Positions 41,357-48,701 of a stretch of 48,701 nucleotides of DNA are shown here, piece after piece (positions within the stretch are counted from its first letter, which is position 1; each line of letters begins with the position of its first letter). Position numbers and translations under genes: made by a program. The notes under the pieces were generated by a model that searched no databases, was not told the DNA's origin, and saw only the letters and a program-made list of their open reading frames with translations. Source of the DNA: Lacticaseibacillus daqingensis (GTDB lineage: Bacteria > Bacillota > Bacilli > Lactobacillales > Lactobacillaceae); assembly GCF_003946115.1 (NCBI RefSeq), contig NZ_RHOH01000015.1, positions 1-48,701 on the forward strand, read 5' to 3'.

Positions 41357-42808
41357 ATGGCAAAGACAACGGCGCGGCACCCACCCGCGTTCCAAACGTT
41401 AGCGCTGGCGTCTTTGGGCACCGGCTTTGCGACCTACGGGGTGTCGGCGATCCTGATCCTGTACCTGTACGCCCCCAGCGGCGTGGGGCTGGGATTCAGC
41501 CGGATCGCGGCGACGCAACTGATGGCGGCGTTCACCGCGGTGGGTTACCTAGCCGGCATGGCGGGCAGCTACGCGGCGGACCGGCTGGTGGGGATGCGCG
41601 CGCCCCTGTGGATCGGTAACGGCATCAAAGCGGTCGGCATCGCGCTGTTGGCAGTGCCGCATGGCGGGACCACCGCGCTGTATGCCAGCCTGGTGCTGCA
41701 GACCATCGGCGCAGGCGTGGCCGGCCAGTGCCTGAATGCGCTGGCCGGGGCGCTGTATCCGGCCATCAGCCCGCTGCGTGACGCGGCGTTTGCGCTGCTG
41801 TACATCACGGCCAATGTCGGCGCGGCGGCCCCGCTGGTGACCGGCACCATCGCGCTGACTTGGGGTTACGCGGCTGGCTTTCTGAGCGCCGCGGTCGTGC
41901 TGGTCGTCAGCCTGCTGCCGTATGTGTGGTTGCAAAAGCGGCTGTTCGAGTCGCTTGGCGTGCGGCCCCCGGCGCCGCTCACACCAGCCGAACGCCAGCG
42001 GCTCGGTCGTCAGGTGCTCCTGGCCACGCTGGTGGGGACTGCGCTAGTCGCGCTGAGCGTGGCGCAGCGCTGGCTGTCGGCCGCGCGGCTGGCCACCGGC
42101 ATCGGCTGGCTCAGCCTGCTGCTGCCGGTGATCGCGAGTGCCGCGATGCTACGCAGCCCGCAAACCACGGTTCCAGAGCGGCGGCGCATCCGCTACTTCA
42201 GCGTATACTTGGTGGGCAACAGCATCTGCATGATGGTGTACGGCCAGTCAACGGGCATCCTCGCGCTGTACGCCGCGGAGCGCGTGCGCCTGACCTGGGG
42301 CGGTCTGCACCTGACGCCCGCCGCGTTTCAGACCATTCCGGCAGTGCTGGCGATCGTTTTTGGTCTCGCAATGAGCCTCGCGTGGGCGCACCTGGGCCGC
42401 CACCAGCCCAGTGACGGCCTCAAGTTCGGCCTCGGGGTCCTGTTCTGGGGGCTGGGCCCACTGTTCATGGCCGGCCCGCTGGCGTGGTTTGGCCCGCACA
42501 CTCGGGTGTCCCCACTGTGGCTCGTCGGGTTCTATGTGCTCATCATCTTGGGTGAGTCACTGACGGCACCGATCGGCACGGCGATGGCGACGCGCATTGC
42601 GCCGGTCGCGTTTGCCACGCAAATGGTGACCGTCTATGCGCTGTCGCAGGCGGCCGGCGCGGGCCTGTCCGCGCTGTTGGTCCGGTGGTATCTGCCGGGG
42701 CACGAGGCGGCGTATTTTCTCGGCATTGGCGGATTGACCAGCCTGTATGGGTTGGGGTTGTGTTATTGGCACCGGCGCCTTGAGGCCGGCAGTTTAAGTG
42801 GGCTTTAG
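41357..42808 (+). CDS. POT/PTR-family peptide transporter with missing ExxER motif
   Basis: A 483-residue, 12-14-helix transporter of the proton-dependent oligopeptide (POT/DtpT) family. Support comes from YGVSAILILYLYAP, GLGFSRIAATQLMAAF, GSYAADRLVG and LLYITANVGAAAPLVTG, which line up with DtpT helices 1, 2 and 4. In POT proteins helix 1 carries ExxERFxYYG, needed for proton coupling. Here the segment reads SLGTGFATYG, with both Glu and the Arg replaced. Transport may be uncoupled or use another mechanism or substrate. TACGGAGGTGAGG precedes the ATG. PepF follows after 23 bases, giving a peptide uptake and hydrolysis operon. Confidence 0.84.
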   Translation: MAKTTARHPPAFQTLALASLGTGFATYGVSAILILYLYAPSGVGLGFSRIAATQLMAAFTAVGYLAGMAGSYAADRLVGMRAPLWIGNGIKAVGIALLAVPHGGTTALYASLVLQTIGAGVAGQCLNALAGALYPAISPLRDAAFALLYITANVGAAAPLVTGTIALTWGYAAGFLSAAVVLVVSLLPYVWLQKRLFESLGVRPPAPLTPAERQRLGRQVLLATLVGTALVALSVAQRWLSAARLATGIGWLSLLLPVIASAAMLRSPQTTVPERRRIRYFSVYLVGNSICMMVYGQSTGILALYAAERVRLTWGGLHLTPAAFQTIPAVLAIVFGLAMSLAWAHLGRHQPSDGLKFGLGVLFWGLGPLFMAGPLAWFGPHTRVSPLWLVGFYVLIILGESLTAPIGTAMATRIAPVAFATQMVTVYALSQAAGAGLSALLVRWYLPGHEAAYFLGIGGLTSLYGLGLCYWHRRLEAGSLSGL

Positions 42809-42831
42809 CCCGCCGAAAAGGGGTAACGAAA

Positions 42832-44628
42832 ATGGCAGAACAACTCGCACGACAAGACGCACCGCAGGAGTTAACGTGGAACCTGGCCGACCTGTTCGCA
42901 GACACCGCGGCCTTTGACGCCGCGCTGCAAACGCTGGCCGCTGACACGACGGCGTTGGCTGCGGCTGAGGCAACGTTCACGCAGGATGCCGGGCAGGTGT
43001 TGGCGGTGATCCAGCGGTTTTACGCGAGCCAAACGGTGCTGGAGCAGGTGTACGCCTACGCGTCACTGAGCACGGCGCAGGACCAGACGGACAGCGCGGC
43101 CCAGCAGCTGCTGGCCAAGGCGCAGGCGGCCGCCACCGCGTTCAGCGCCGCCACGGCCTGGCTGGAGCCGGCGCTGATCGCGCTGAGCGCGGACCAGCTG
43201 ACGGCGTTTGAGGTGGCAGAACCTGAGCTCGCCGCGTATCACTACCAGCTGACCGTGATCCGCCAGCGTCGCGGGCACGTGCTGGACACGGCCCAAGAGG
43301 AGCTGTTGGCCACCCTGGGGCAGACGCTGGACGCACCGGGAACCATTCAGGAAACGCTTGACGATGCCGACCTGACCTTCGGCGACATTGACTGGCACGG
43401 CGCGCAGGCGCTGACCAAGGGCCTGTGGGGTCAGCTGGCCACCCAGGCGCCGCGGCCGGTGCGTGAACAGGCCGCCCGTCAGATGGCAACGAGCTACGTC
43501 GCGCATCAGTACACGTTTGCGCAGACCCTGAACGCCCACGTGCACACGCAAAACGCGCTGGCGCAGTTGCGCCACTACGATTCGGCTCGCCAGATGGACC
43601 TGAGCGAAAACCAGCTGCCCGAAAGCGTCTACGACACGCTTTTGCACCGGACGCATGCGCATCTGAACCTGCTGCATCGCTACTACGCGCTGATCAAGCG
43701 CGCGCAGGGGCTTGAGACGCTGTACCCATACGACACGCACATGCCGCTGGGCGGCACTGAGCCGCCGCTCAAGCCGACCTATGAGGACGCCAAAACTACG
43801 GCGCTGGCCGCCTTGGCGCCGCTGGGTGAGGACTACCTGGCGCACCTGCAAGACGAGTTCGACCACCGCTGGGTCGACGTGCTGGAGACGCGCGGCAAGA
43901 CCTCGGGTGGGTTCCAGCTCGGCGTTTACGGCGCGCACCCGTACATCCTGCTCAACTGGGCGGACACGTACAGTGACATGAGCACGCTGGTCCACGAGTC
44001 CGGCCACGCGCTACACAGCGTCTACGCCTTTGCCGCGCAGCCATCGTGGGACGCCAGCTACCCGATTTTTACCGCCGAGATCGCGTCCACCACCAACGAA
44101 AGCCTGCTCAACGCGTACCTGCTCGATCAGTCCAAAGGCGATCGGGCCACCACCATCTACCTGCTGACGCAAAGCGTGGATGACTTTGTGGGCACGCTGT
44201 ACCGTCAGGCGCAATTCGCCGAGTTCGAGCAGTTCATGTACGAAACCGAAGCCGCCGGGACGCCACTGACCCCGGACACCCTGACGCCGAAGTGGCAGGC
44301 GATCGCCGAAGCTTACAGTGGCCCGGCGCTGAGCCAGGTGCCGTGGGCCACCGCCGGGTGGGCGCAGATCCCGCATTTCTTCTATAACTACTACATGTAT
44401 CAGTACGCGACCAGCAAGGTGATCGCCGTCAGCTTCGCGCACCGCATCCTGACCGAAGGCGCACCAGCCGTGGCCGAGTACAAGGCGTTCCTGCAGGCCG
44501 GCGGCAGCGCCGATCCGGTCACCGTGTTGAAGCGCGCCGGCATCGACGTGACTCAGCCGACCTACCTCGATGAAGCCTTCGCTGAGTTTGAGGCGCAGCT
44601 GAATGAGCTGGAAGCACTGCTGAAGTAG
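42832..44628 (+). CDS. pepF: Oligoendopeptidase F
   Basis: A 598-residue M3B zinc metallopeptidase. The active site is VHESGHALHS with HExxH at residues 388-392. The third ligand lies in the following FTAEIASTTNESLLNAYLL, near residue 416. The N-terminal oligopeptidase F domain (about 110-190) and the C-terminal YYMYQYATSKVIA are typical. It hydrolyses cytoplasmic oligopeptides of about 7-17 residues, supplying amino acids. AAAAGGGG precedes the ATG. It shares the operon with the POT transporter and ends at a strong terminator. Confidence 0.95.
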   Translation: MAEQLARQDAPQELTWNLADLFADTAAFDAALQTLAADTTALAAAEATFTQDAGQVLAVIQRFYASQTVLEQVYAYASLSTAQDQTDSAAQQLLAKAQAAATAFSAATAWLEPALIALSADQLTAFEVAEPELAAYHYQLTVIRQRRGHVLDTAQEELLATLGQTLDAPGTIQETLDDADLTFGDIDWHGAQALTKGLWGQLATQAPRPVREQAARQMATSYVAHQYTFAQTLNAHVHTQNALAQLRHYDSARQMDLSENQLPESVYDTLLHRTHAHLNLLHRYYALIKRAQGLETLYPYDTHMPLGGTEPPLKPTYEDAKTTALAALAPLGEDYLAHLQDEFDHRWVDVLETRGKTSGGFQLGVYGAHPYILLNWADTYSDMSTLVHESGHALHSVYAFAAQPSWDASYPIFTAEIASTTNESLLNAYLLDQSKGDRATTIYLLTQSVDDFVGTLYRQAQFAEFEQFMYETEAAGTPLTPDTLTPKWQAIAEAYSGPALSQVPWATAGWAQIPHFFYNYYMYQYATSKVIAVSFAHRILTEGAPAVAEYKAFLQAGGSADPVTVLKRAGIDVTQPTYLDEAFAEFEAQLNELEALLK

Positions 44629-44654
44629 CGTGGCACACACATTGAGTTGAAGTG

Positions 44655-44692
44655 GAACCGAGACGACTTGACGCGTTGTCTCGGTTCTTTTT
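44655..44692 (+). terminator. Terminator of pepF
   Basis: GAACCGAGACGAC pairs with GTTGTCTCGGTTC (one G-U), followed by TTTTT. Confidence 0.92.
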
Positions 44693-44764
44693 GTTACCCG
44701 CCAATGCGTCGGTTGACCGCGCGCGACCTGCGTGCTATCCTGCTAAAGTTGCTTATCCGAAACC

Positions 44765-44793
44765 ATTACGATTAACGAGGCGTTAAGCGTAAT
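44765..44793 (+). promoter_or_regulatory. Inverted repeat upstream of the zinc operon, possible Zur/metal site
   Basis: ATTACGATTAACG (44765-44777) and CGTTAAGCGTAAT (44781-44793) mirror each other with one mismatch. ATTACGATT is exactly half of the Firmicute Zur box. It lies just upstream of the -35 element. Confidence 0.6.
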
Positions 44794-44804
44794 GCGGGCG
44801 GGGC

Positions 44805-44861
44805 TTGACTTTTGCCGCCGCGCTGGTAAGATATTAATTATTAATCGTAACCGTTACGCTT
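44805..44861 (+). promoter_or_regulatory. Promoter with Zur box of the zinc operon
   Basis: TTGACT (44805-44810), 16 bases, TAAGAT (44827-44832). At 44843-44861 the sequence AATCGTAACCGTTACGCTT matches the Zur box core (TCGTAAT-N-ATTACGA type) with symmetrical CGTAAC/GTTACG arms. It sits at the transcription start, suited to repression when zinc is plentiful. Confidence 0.75.
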
Positions 44862-44882
44862 TAGGAAAACAGGGGGATCTCA

Positions 44883-45776
44883 ATGAAGTGGAGAACGTGG
44901 CTTGCGCTCGCCGGATTGGCGTTCGGCGCAAGTATGCTGCTCAGTGGCTGCCAAACAAAGGCAAGTCAGGACAAGGGCCTGCAGGTCGTGGCGAGCGTCG
45001 ATTTTTACGGTGAAGTGGCCAAGGCCGTTGTCGGCACGCACGGCACCGTTACCAGCGTTATCGACAAGCTCGACGTCGACCCGCACGACTACGAGCCGAC
45101 CACCGAAGTGGCCAAAACCGTGGCGAATGCCGATATCGTGATCGATAACGGCGGCGGCTACGATAGCTGGATGACCAAGCTCATCGCGGCCGATAGCGGG
45201 AACACCACCACCGTCACCGCCGCCAAGGTCGTCGGGATCAAGGACGGGGAGAATGAACATATCTGGTACAAGCCCGACGTGATGCCCAAAATGGCCACCG
45301 CGCTGGCCAAGGCGTTTGGTCAGCGCGACCCGGCCCACAAGCAGGCCTACGCGGATAACGCCGCGGCCTACATCAAGAAGCTGCAGCCGCTGTTGAAGCA
45401 GATCGATGCGCTGAAGGCCCGCGCCGTCGGTCAAAAAGTAGCGGTGTCCGAGCCCGTATTCAGCAACGCGCTGAGCTACCTGGGCTACACCATCGTCAAT
45501 GACCATTTTGCCCAGGCGGTTGAGGAAAGCACCGACCCGAGCCCCAAGGACATCCGGGCGCTCGAAGCACAGATACAGGGCAAGCAGATCGCCTTTTTCG
45601 TTCAAAACACCCAAGTTGAAAGCAAAATCGTCACCAACATCGTCAAGCAGGTGCGCGCCGCCGGCATTCCGGTCCTGCAGGTGACCGAAACCATGCCCGC
45701 CGGTAAAACTTACACCAGCTGGATGACCGCCCAGTATAACCAACTCAAAGCGATTCAAACCAAACAAGGAGACTAA
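44883..45776 (+). CDS. Zinc-binding lipoprotein of a metal ABC transporter
   Basis: A 297-residue cluster A-I metal-binding protein (ZnuA/AdcA/MntC family). The lipobox LLSGC carries the lipid Cys23. Probable metal ligands are His in DPHDYEPT, His in NENEHIWY-like ENEHIWYKP, and residues in NDHFAQAV and [10 protein letters not shown]. It delivers zinc, or possibly manganese, to an ABC permease. No permease or ATPase gene is adjacent, so it is an orphan receptor using a permease encoded elsewhere. The Zur box upstream and the zinc-free S14 downstream favour zinc. AGGGGG precedes the ATG. Confidence 0.9.
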   Translation: MKWRTWLALAGLAFGASMLLSGCQTKASQDKGLQVVASVDFYGEVAKAVVGTHGTVTSVIDKLDVDPHDYEPTTEVAKTVANADIVIDNGGGYDSWMTKLIAADSGNTTTVTAAKVVGIKDGENEHIWYKPDVMPKMATALAKAFGQRDPAHKQAYADNAAAYIKKLQPLLKQIDALKARAVGQKVAVSEPVFSNALSYLGYTIVNDHFAQAVEESTDPSPKDIRALEAQIQGKQIAFFVQNTQVESKIVTNIVKQVRAAGIPVLQVTETMPAGKTYTSWMTAQYNQLKAIQTKQGD

Positions 45777-45777
45777 C

Positions 45778-46047
45778 ATGGCCAAAACAAGCAAAATCGA
45801 AAAAGCCAAGCGCCAGCAAGCGCTCGTGCTGAAGTACGCCGCCAAACGTGCGGCCCTCAAGCAGGCCGGCGACTACGCCGGCTTGGCGAAGCTGCCCCGC
45901 GACTCAAGCCCCGTGCGCCTGCACCACCGCGACACCCTGGACGGCCGCCCGCACGCCTACATGCGCAAGTTCGGCCTGTCCCGCTTGAACTTCCGCACCC
46001 TCGCCCACGCCGGCCAGATCCCCGGCGTCAAAAAGGCAAGCTGGTAA
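45778..46047 (+). CDS. rpsN: Ribosomal protein S14, zinc-independent paralogue
   Basis: An 89-residue S14 of the long, cysteine-free form. It has [23 protein letters not shown] at the N-terminus and [12 protein letters not shown] and [20 protein letters not shown] at the C-terminus. The CxxC zinc ribbon of the standard 61-residue Gram-positive S14 is absent. Such paralogues replace the zinc-binding S14 in the 30S subunit during zinc starvation, freeing zinc. It begins one base after the receptor stop, within a Zur-type operon, which agrees with this role. AAGGAG precedes the start. Confidence 0.94.
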   Translation: MAKTSKIEKAKRQQALVLKYAAKRAALKQAGDYAGLAKLPRDSSPVRLHHRDTLDGRPHAYMRKFGLSRLNFRTLAHAGQIPGVKKASW

Positions 46048-46073
46048 GCCAACCCATCTGAAGGAGGCCCCTC

Positions 46074-46193
46074 ATGGCAACGAAACCCACTGACCTCGCG
46101 ACCGCTCGGCGCGAGATGAAAAGCCCCAACATCAAGACCCGCAAGCGCGCGCTCCGCACCATCAAGGACGCTAAGCGCCAGGGTAAAGCTTAA
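46074..46193 (+). CDS. 39-residue basic protein, putative metal-homeostasis peptide
   Basis: A small gene with AAGGAGG seven bases before ATG 46074. Its product starts [18 protein letters not shown] and ends [12 protein letters not shown], and is strongly basic and helical. I recall tiny proteins with a [11 protein letters not shown] core annotated as putative metal homeostasis proteins beside Zur-controlled S14 genes in lactobacilli and streptococci; this was not searched. It lies 26 bases after rpsN and before a terminator, so it is the last gene of the zinc operon. Function unknown; RNA or ribosome contact is plausible from its charge. Confidence 0.72.
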   Translation: MATKPTDLATARREMKSPNIKTRKRALRTIKDAKRQGKA

Positions 46194-46198
46194 CCGAT

Positions 46199-46243
46199 AG
46201 GCGGTCGCTCACCATTCACGGAATGCGAGGCGGCCGCCTTTTT
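46199..46243 (+). terminator. Terminator of the zinc operon
   Basis: GGCGGTC (46200-46206) pairs with GGCCGCC (46232-46238), with the inner GCTC/GAGG region, followed by TTTTT. Confidence 0.82.
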
Positions 46244-46279
46244 GGTATCATACAGGCAGACAAGAAACGGGGGAGACAC

Positions 46280-46759
46280 GTGAATATTAAGATCATCGGT
46301 GTGGGCAAGCTGAAGGAAAAGTACTTCAAGGACAGCATCGCCGAGTACCGCAAGCGCCTGACCAAGTTCGCCAAGGTCGACATCGTGGAGGTGCCCGACG
46401 AAAAAGCCCCGGAGTCGCTGTCCGACGCCGAAATGGCTAACGTCAAAGCCCTTGAAGGCGCGCGCATCCTCGGCAAGATCAAGGACAAAGAGTGGGTCAT
46501 CGCCTTGGCCATCGAAGGCAAACAGCGCAGCTCCGAGGCCTTCGCCAAGGAACTCGAAGACCTGACCACCTACGGCCACTCCGACATCACCTTCGTCATC
46601 GGCGGCTCCCTGGGCCTGTCGCCCGCCGTCATGAAACGCGCCAACAACACCCTGAGCTTCGGCAAGCTGACCATGCCGCACCAGCTGATGCGGCTGGTGC
46701 TGATCGAGCAGGTGTACCGGGCGTTTATGATCAATATTGGGAGCCCGTATCATAAGTGA
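46280..46759 (+). CDS. rlmH: 23S rRNA (pseudouridine1915-N3)-methyltransferase
   Basis: A 159-residue SPOUT methyltransferase. It starts [17 protein letters not shown] and has the knot motifs [28 protein letters not shown] and [20 protein letters not shown] (read in parts), ending in the invariant GSPYHK. It methylates pseudouridine 1915 of 23S rRNA in 70S ribosomes. The start is GTG 46280 behind GGGGGAG; the open frame upstream lacks family similarity. In many lactobacilli rlmH lies near the replication origin, but no origin genes are visible here. Confidence 0.96.
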   Translation: MNIKIIGVGKLKEKYFKDSIAEYRKRLTKFAKVDIVEVPDEKAPESLSDAEMANVKALEGARILGKIKDKEWVIALAIEGKQRSSEAFAKELEDLTTYGHSDITFVIGGSLGLSPAVMKRANNTLSFGKLTMPHQLMRLVLIEQVYRAFMINIGSPYHK

Positions 46760-46945
46760 GGCGGTTACTTAGCCAAGGCCGGTGAATACCGTTTTACCAC
46801 TCTTTAATGAGCGACGGCTGTATTTCAATATCCGTTTCCTACAAGTGTGGTAGTGATATGGGAAAAGTCCAATGGGTACTTCTGGCGGCTCAGGAATAAT
46901 GTGTGATTTTGACAATTAATAGGTTCACGGTTGAAGGTGTGGAAA

Positions 46946-47536
46946 ATGATAAAAGATGATCAAGCAGCTGAATTGAGACCGAACACACAGGAAGTACTAT
47001 TTTTAACGCTTGCGTTTAATAGATTCTACGATCTATACGATGAAATAGTAAAAAGTGATAAGTTCTGGGAGCAAGCGCCATTCATTCGTTTCTCAAAAAT
47101 TAGAGATGTGTTTAACATTTATGGTGAAGTCTTACACTATGAGCCAATCAAATGGGTAATTGAAGACATGCGCGTTTCGAGGCCACCAAAAGAAGCGGAA
47201 ATCGCGGAAGGATTATTTAGATCTCTTCGAAATTTGTTCTCTCATTTTCCAGTTTTTACTAGTTGGGATGACGTATGGTTTAATCATGATTTGCTGAACT
47301 GGGATAAATCAAATCAGAGTATCTATAAGTTTTTCCATGGACATTTAAACGATTCTGAAGTTAAGTACCGGTTTTGGGATAGTAATAGGGAGAAAATGAC
47401 TTACCTATCGATCAGATTTCCAAACCAGTTACATGATAAAATTATGCTCGCAGATGTGTTAACAGAAAAAGAAGGAGTGGAATTCTCACTGATATTAATG
47501 AAAAAGGTAATGGACTATTGCGTGACATCAGAGTAG
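46946..47536 (+). CDS. A+T-rich hypothetical protein with HEPN-like RNxxxH motif
   Basis: A 196-residue soluble protein, mostly helical, that I cannot place in a named family. Residues 95-100 read RNLFSH, matching the Rx4H (RNxxxH) motif of HEPN-domain RNases, within a helix LFRSLRNLFSHFPVF. The preceding RFSKIRDVFNIYGEVLHYE could supply the partner helix. HEPN proteins include toxins and abortive-infection RNases, but the motif also occurs in non-nuclease proteins. Codon use is much more A+T-rich than rlmH next door, suggesting transfer. ATG 46946 with GAAGGTG is preferred; TTG 46931 is an alternative. It is alone, with a terminator 60 bases after the stop. Confidence 0.68.
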   Translation: MIKDDQAAELRPNTQEVLFLTLAFNRFYDLYDEIVKSDKFWEQAPFIRFSKIRDVFNIYGEVLHYEPIKWVIEDMRVSRPPKEAEIAEGLFRSLRNLFSHFPVFTSWDDVWFNHDLLNWDKSNQSIYKFFHGHLNDSEVKYRFWDSNREKMTYLSIRFPNQLHDKIMLADVLTEKEGVEFSLILMKKVMDYCVTSE

Positions 47537-47597
47537 CTGTGTGATTCAAATTGAATTGTATATACATTGAGAGCACGATAAAAATCACTTTTATTGT

Positions 47598-47623
47598 ACC
47601 TCTGTTCGTCACAGAGGTTTTTT
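47598..47623 (+). terminator. Terminator of the HEPN-like gene
   Basis: ACCTCTGT and ACAGAGGT around a five-base loop, followed by TTTTTT. Confidence 0.9.
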
Positions 47624-47777
47624 CGGACTACGCGCTGTCGTGATTGTTATGCCAACCCGTATTGCAGTTGATTCAGTTGAATCGTGACTTACTGCGACGT
47701 GCAGGGGGTTAGATACGACAAAACAGGCGCTGCTTTGTCCACGCGTTCAGTGTGAAGCAGTGTCTGCTCTGTCGTGT

Positions 47778-48180
47778 CTAGTGTTTGAGAGCTTTAACTC
47801 TTAATGATGGTACTTCAGTCCAGTGCTCGATCAAATTCATCAGATTTGGCAAACCATCGCTAAGATCTGCATTGCCGGTCAAGAAGCCGTCAGCGTGTGC
47901 AAAAACTTTGCTGATTAAGGCCTGAGCCTGTTTAGTTTCAGGACGTTGTGCGGCACTTTTGAGAGATGTCATGCAGGCGGGGTAATCATAAGAAGAGTCG
48001 ATGAACATTCCAATATTCTTCATCTGCGTTTTCCGGCACTGGACGTATGTAGTAGCTTGTTGAACTGTACTGGTAAAGATCGGGATAAGCTTCTTCGAAA
48101 TCTAATACAGCACGAAATCCGTGTTCGATTTCGTCATGGTCAGCTTTTTTTGCTTTAAAGCCAGAGTGTTCAGTTTTCAT
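47778..48180 (-). pseudogene. Frameshifted hypothetical gene
   Basis: Two consecutive minus-strand frames look like halves of one protein. The first starts at ATG 48180 behind AAAGGA, runs about 64 residues (MKTEHSGFKAKKADHDEI ... EEYWNVHRLF) and stops near 47988. The second frame carries on with SSYDYPACMTSLKSAAQRP and ends at 47778 after ALKH. Joining them at the CGACTCTTC stretch would give about 134 residues. I do not recognise the family. The alternative is two overlapping real genes, but the second has no ribosome-binding site. It lies just downstream of a broken TetR gene. Confidence 0.58.
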
Positions 48181-48317
48181 GTGATCATATCCTTTCAATG
48201 GCGTGGGCTGATACTCACTTGACTCTAAGAGAATATTATCGTAGCTGAAAGATGAACACGACGCATCTTTGAGATGTGTTGGAGAAGGACTGAAATAATA
48301 GTCTAATTTCGTCCAGG

Positions 48318-48701
48318 TCAATGCATGATCTCATGCGAAAGTGATTTGATGATTTTCAACGTCAATACTGCGAAGTCTTCTGGTGATTCTTGAAAATTTC
48401 GGTTTACCCATTCATCAATCATGCTAGTAAAGATACCGCTGATTAAGGCTAACGCATACGCTTCTGGTACGACCAGATGTGCGATAATGTAATTCGATCA
48501 ACTTGCTTTGATTGTCGCGGTGAGTTTGCCAGGAAAGGCAACGTCGCCGCGATTTGGATCTAGTAGCAAGGAAAACAATTGGTCCTGGCTACGTAAATAT
48601 GAAAACAGTGGACTGATTTGTTTTTGAAGACGGCATATAGCTTTACCAAGTAATGCGAAGTTTTTGACACCACTCGGCGAAGAAATTGCCCAAGGTCGGC
48701 G
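48318..48701 (-). pseudogene. TetR-family regulator, broken by an in-frame stop, 5' end outside window
   Basis: The minus strand reads a single frame from the window edge to TGA at 48318-48320: LQKQISPLFSYLRSQDQLF, SLLLDPNRGDVAFPGKL, then TIKAS, a TGA stop at 48498-48500, and on in the same frame with SNYIIAHLVVPEAYALALI and SMIDEWVNRNFQESPEDFAV. This is the C-terminal ligand-binding half of a TetR/AcrR protein (the IDEWVNRNFQESPED ending is typical). The in-frame stop would remove the last 60 residues, so the gene is probably inactive unless the stop is read through or is a sequencing error. The DNA-binding half lies beyond the window. Confidence 0.72.

Noticed and set aside
48181-48321. A longer version of the small gene starting at TTG 48321 next to the broken TetR
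   Set aside because: ATG 48180 has a clear AAAGGA site at good distance, and the extra 47 residues look random.

Overview
The window comes from a high-GC member of the Lactobacillaceae. The indicators are Shine-Dalgarno-led, tightly packed genes, many PTS systems with CcpA (cre-like) sites, an L-lactate dehydrogenase, PepF, a POT peptide transporter, the deoCBD nucleoside operon, a DUF554 protein, YxeA, and a zinc-independent S14 paralogue. Protein similarity points to a Lacticaseibacillus-like lineage, but I cannot fix the species. Most of the window is visibly GC-rich. About 20.3-29.6 kb and 46.8-48.7 kb are clearly richer in A+T and look like later arrivals.

Layout. 1-75 is the 3' end of a 5S rRNA with its terminator. 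184-1725 holds thioredoxin and a two-subunit ThrE-type exporter. 1737-2390 has no gene: it holds a T-box-like RNA followed by modular palindromic repeats. 2391-7225 is a branched-chain amino acid ABC operon (livJHMGF) behind a leucine-rich leader peptide and a terminator/antiterminator pair. 7745-10328 is deoC-deoB-deoD. 10533-12020 is a secreted NlpC/P60 wall hydrolase. 12100-15954 (minus) is a translationally coupled cassette of an XPD/DinG-like helicase with an N-terminal nuclease domain, a PD-(D/E)XK protein and an sce7725-type protein. A second repeat cluster follows (15973-16425), then a histone H1-tailed protein with TauE/DUF1634 exporter genes, L-LDH, and a DinJ/YafQ-type toxin-antitoxin pair.

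20542-29127 (minus) is an A+T-richer amino-sugar island. One unit runs BglG-type antiterminator, RNA antiterminator/terminator, glucose-type IIA, IIBC and a TIM-barrel protein. A second unit runs murQ, mannose-type IIB, a fused IIC-IID, nanE and an RpiR regulator, with twin 12-bp repeats at its promoter. Together they would import and convert MurNAc- and ManNAc-type sugars to GlcNAc-6-P. 29647-35529 holds a uracil-DNA-glycosylase-like gene, an RpiR regulator and a beta-glucoside PTS operon under tandem cre sites (IIC, GH1, IIB, ROK kinase). 35652-37015 is a TetR regulator with a Rossmann oxidoreductase. A 72-residue acidic protein (37294-37512) lies behind a CIRCE-like operator. Next come a variant peptide deformylase, DUF554, YxeA, a PdxK-like kinase with an ECF S-component, an unusual POT transporter with PepF, and a Zur-type zinc-starvation operon (zinc-binding lipoprotein, Zn-free S14, 39-residue basic protein). 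The window closes with rlmH, a HEPN-like A+T-rich gene, and two decaying genes including a TetR with an in-frame stop.

The strongest regulatory discoveries are the Leu-codon attenuator before livJ, the CIRCE element before the small acidic gene, the RNA antiterminator behind the BglG gene and the zinc operators. The least understood protein cassette is the helicase/nuclease/sce7725 operon. I saw no CRISPR array, insertion sequence, transposase or complete tRNA.
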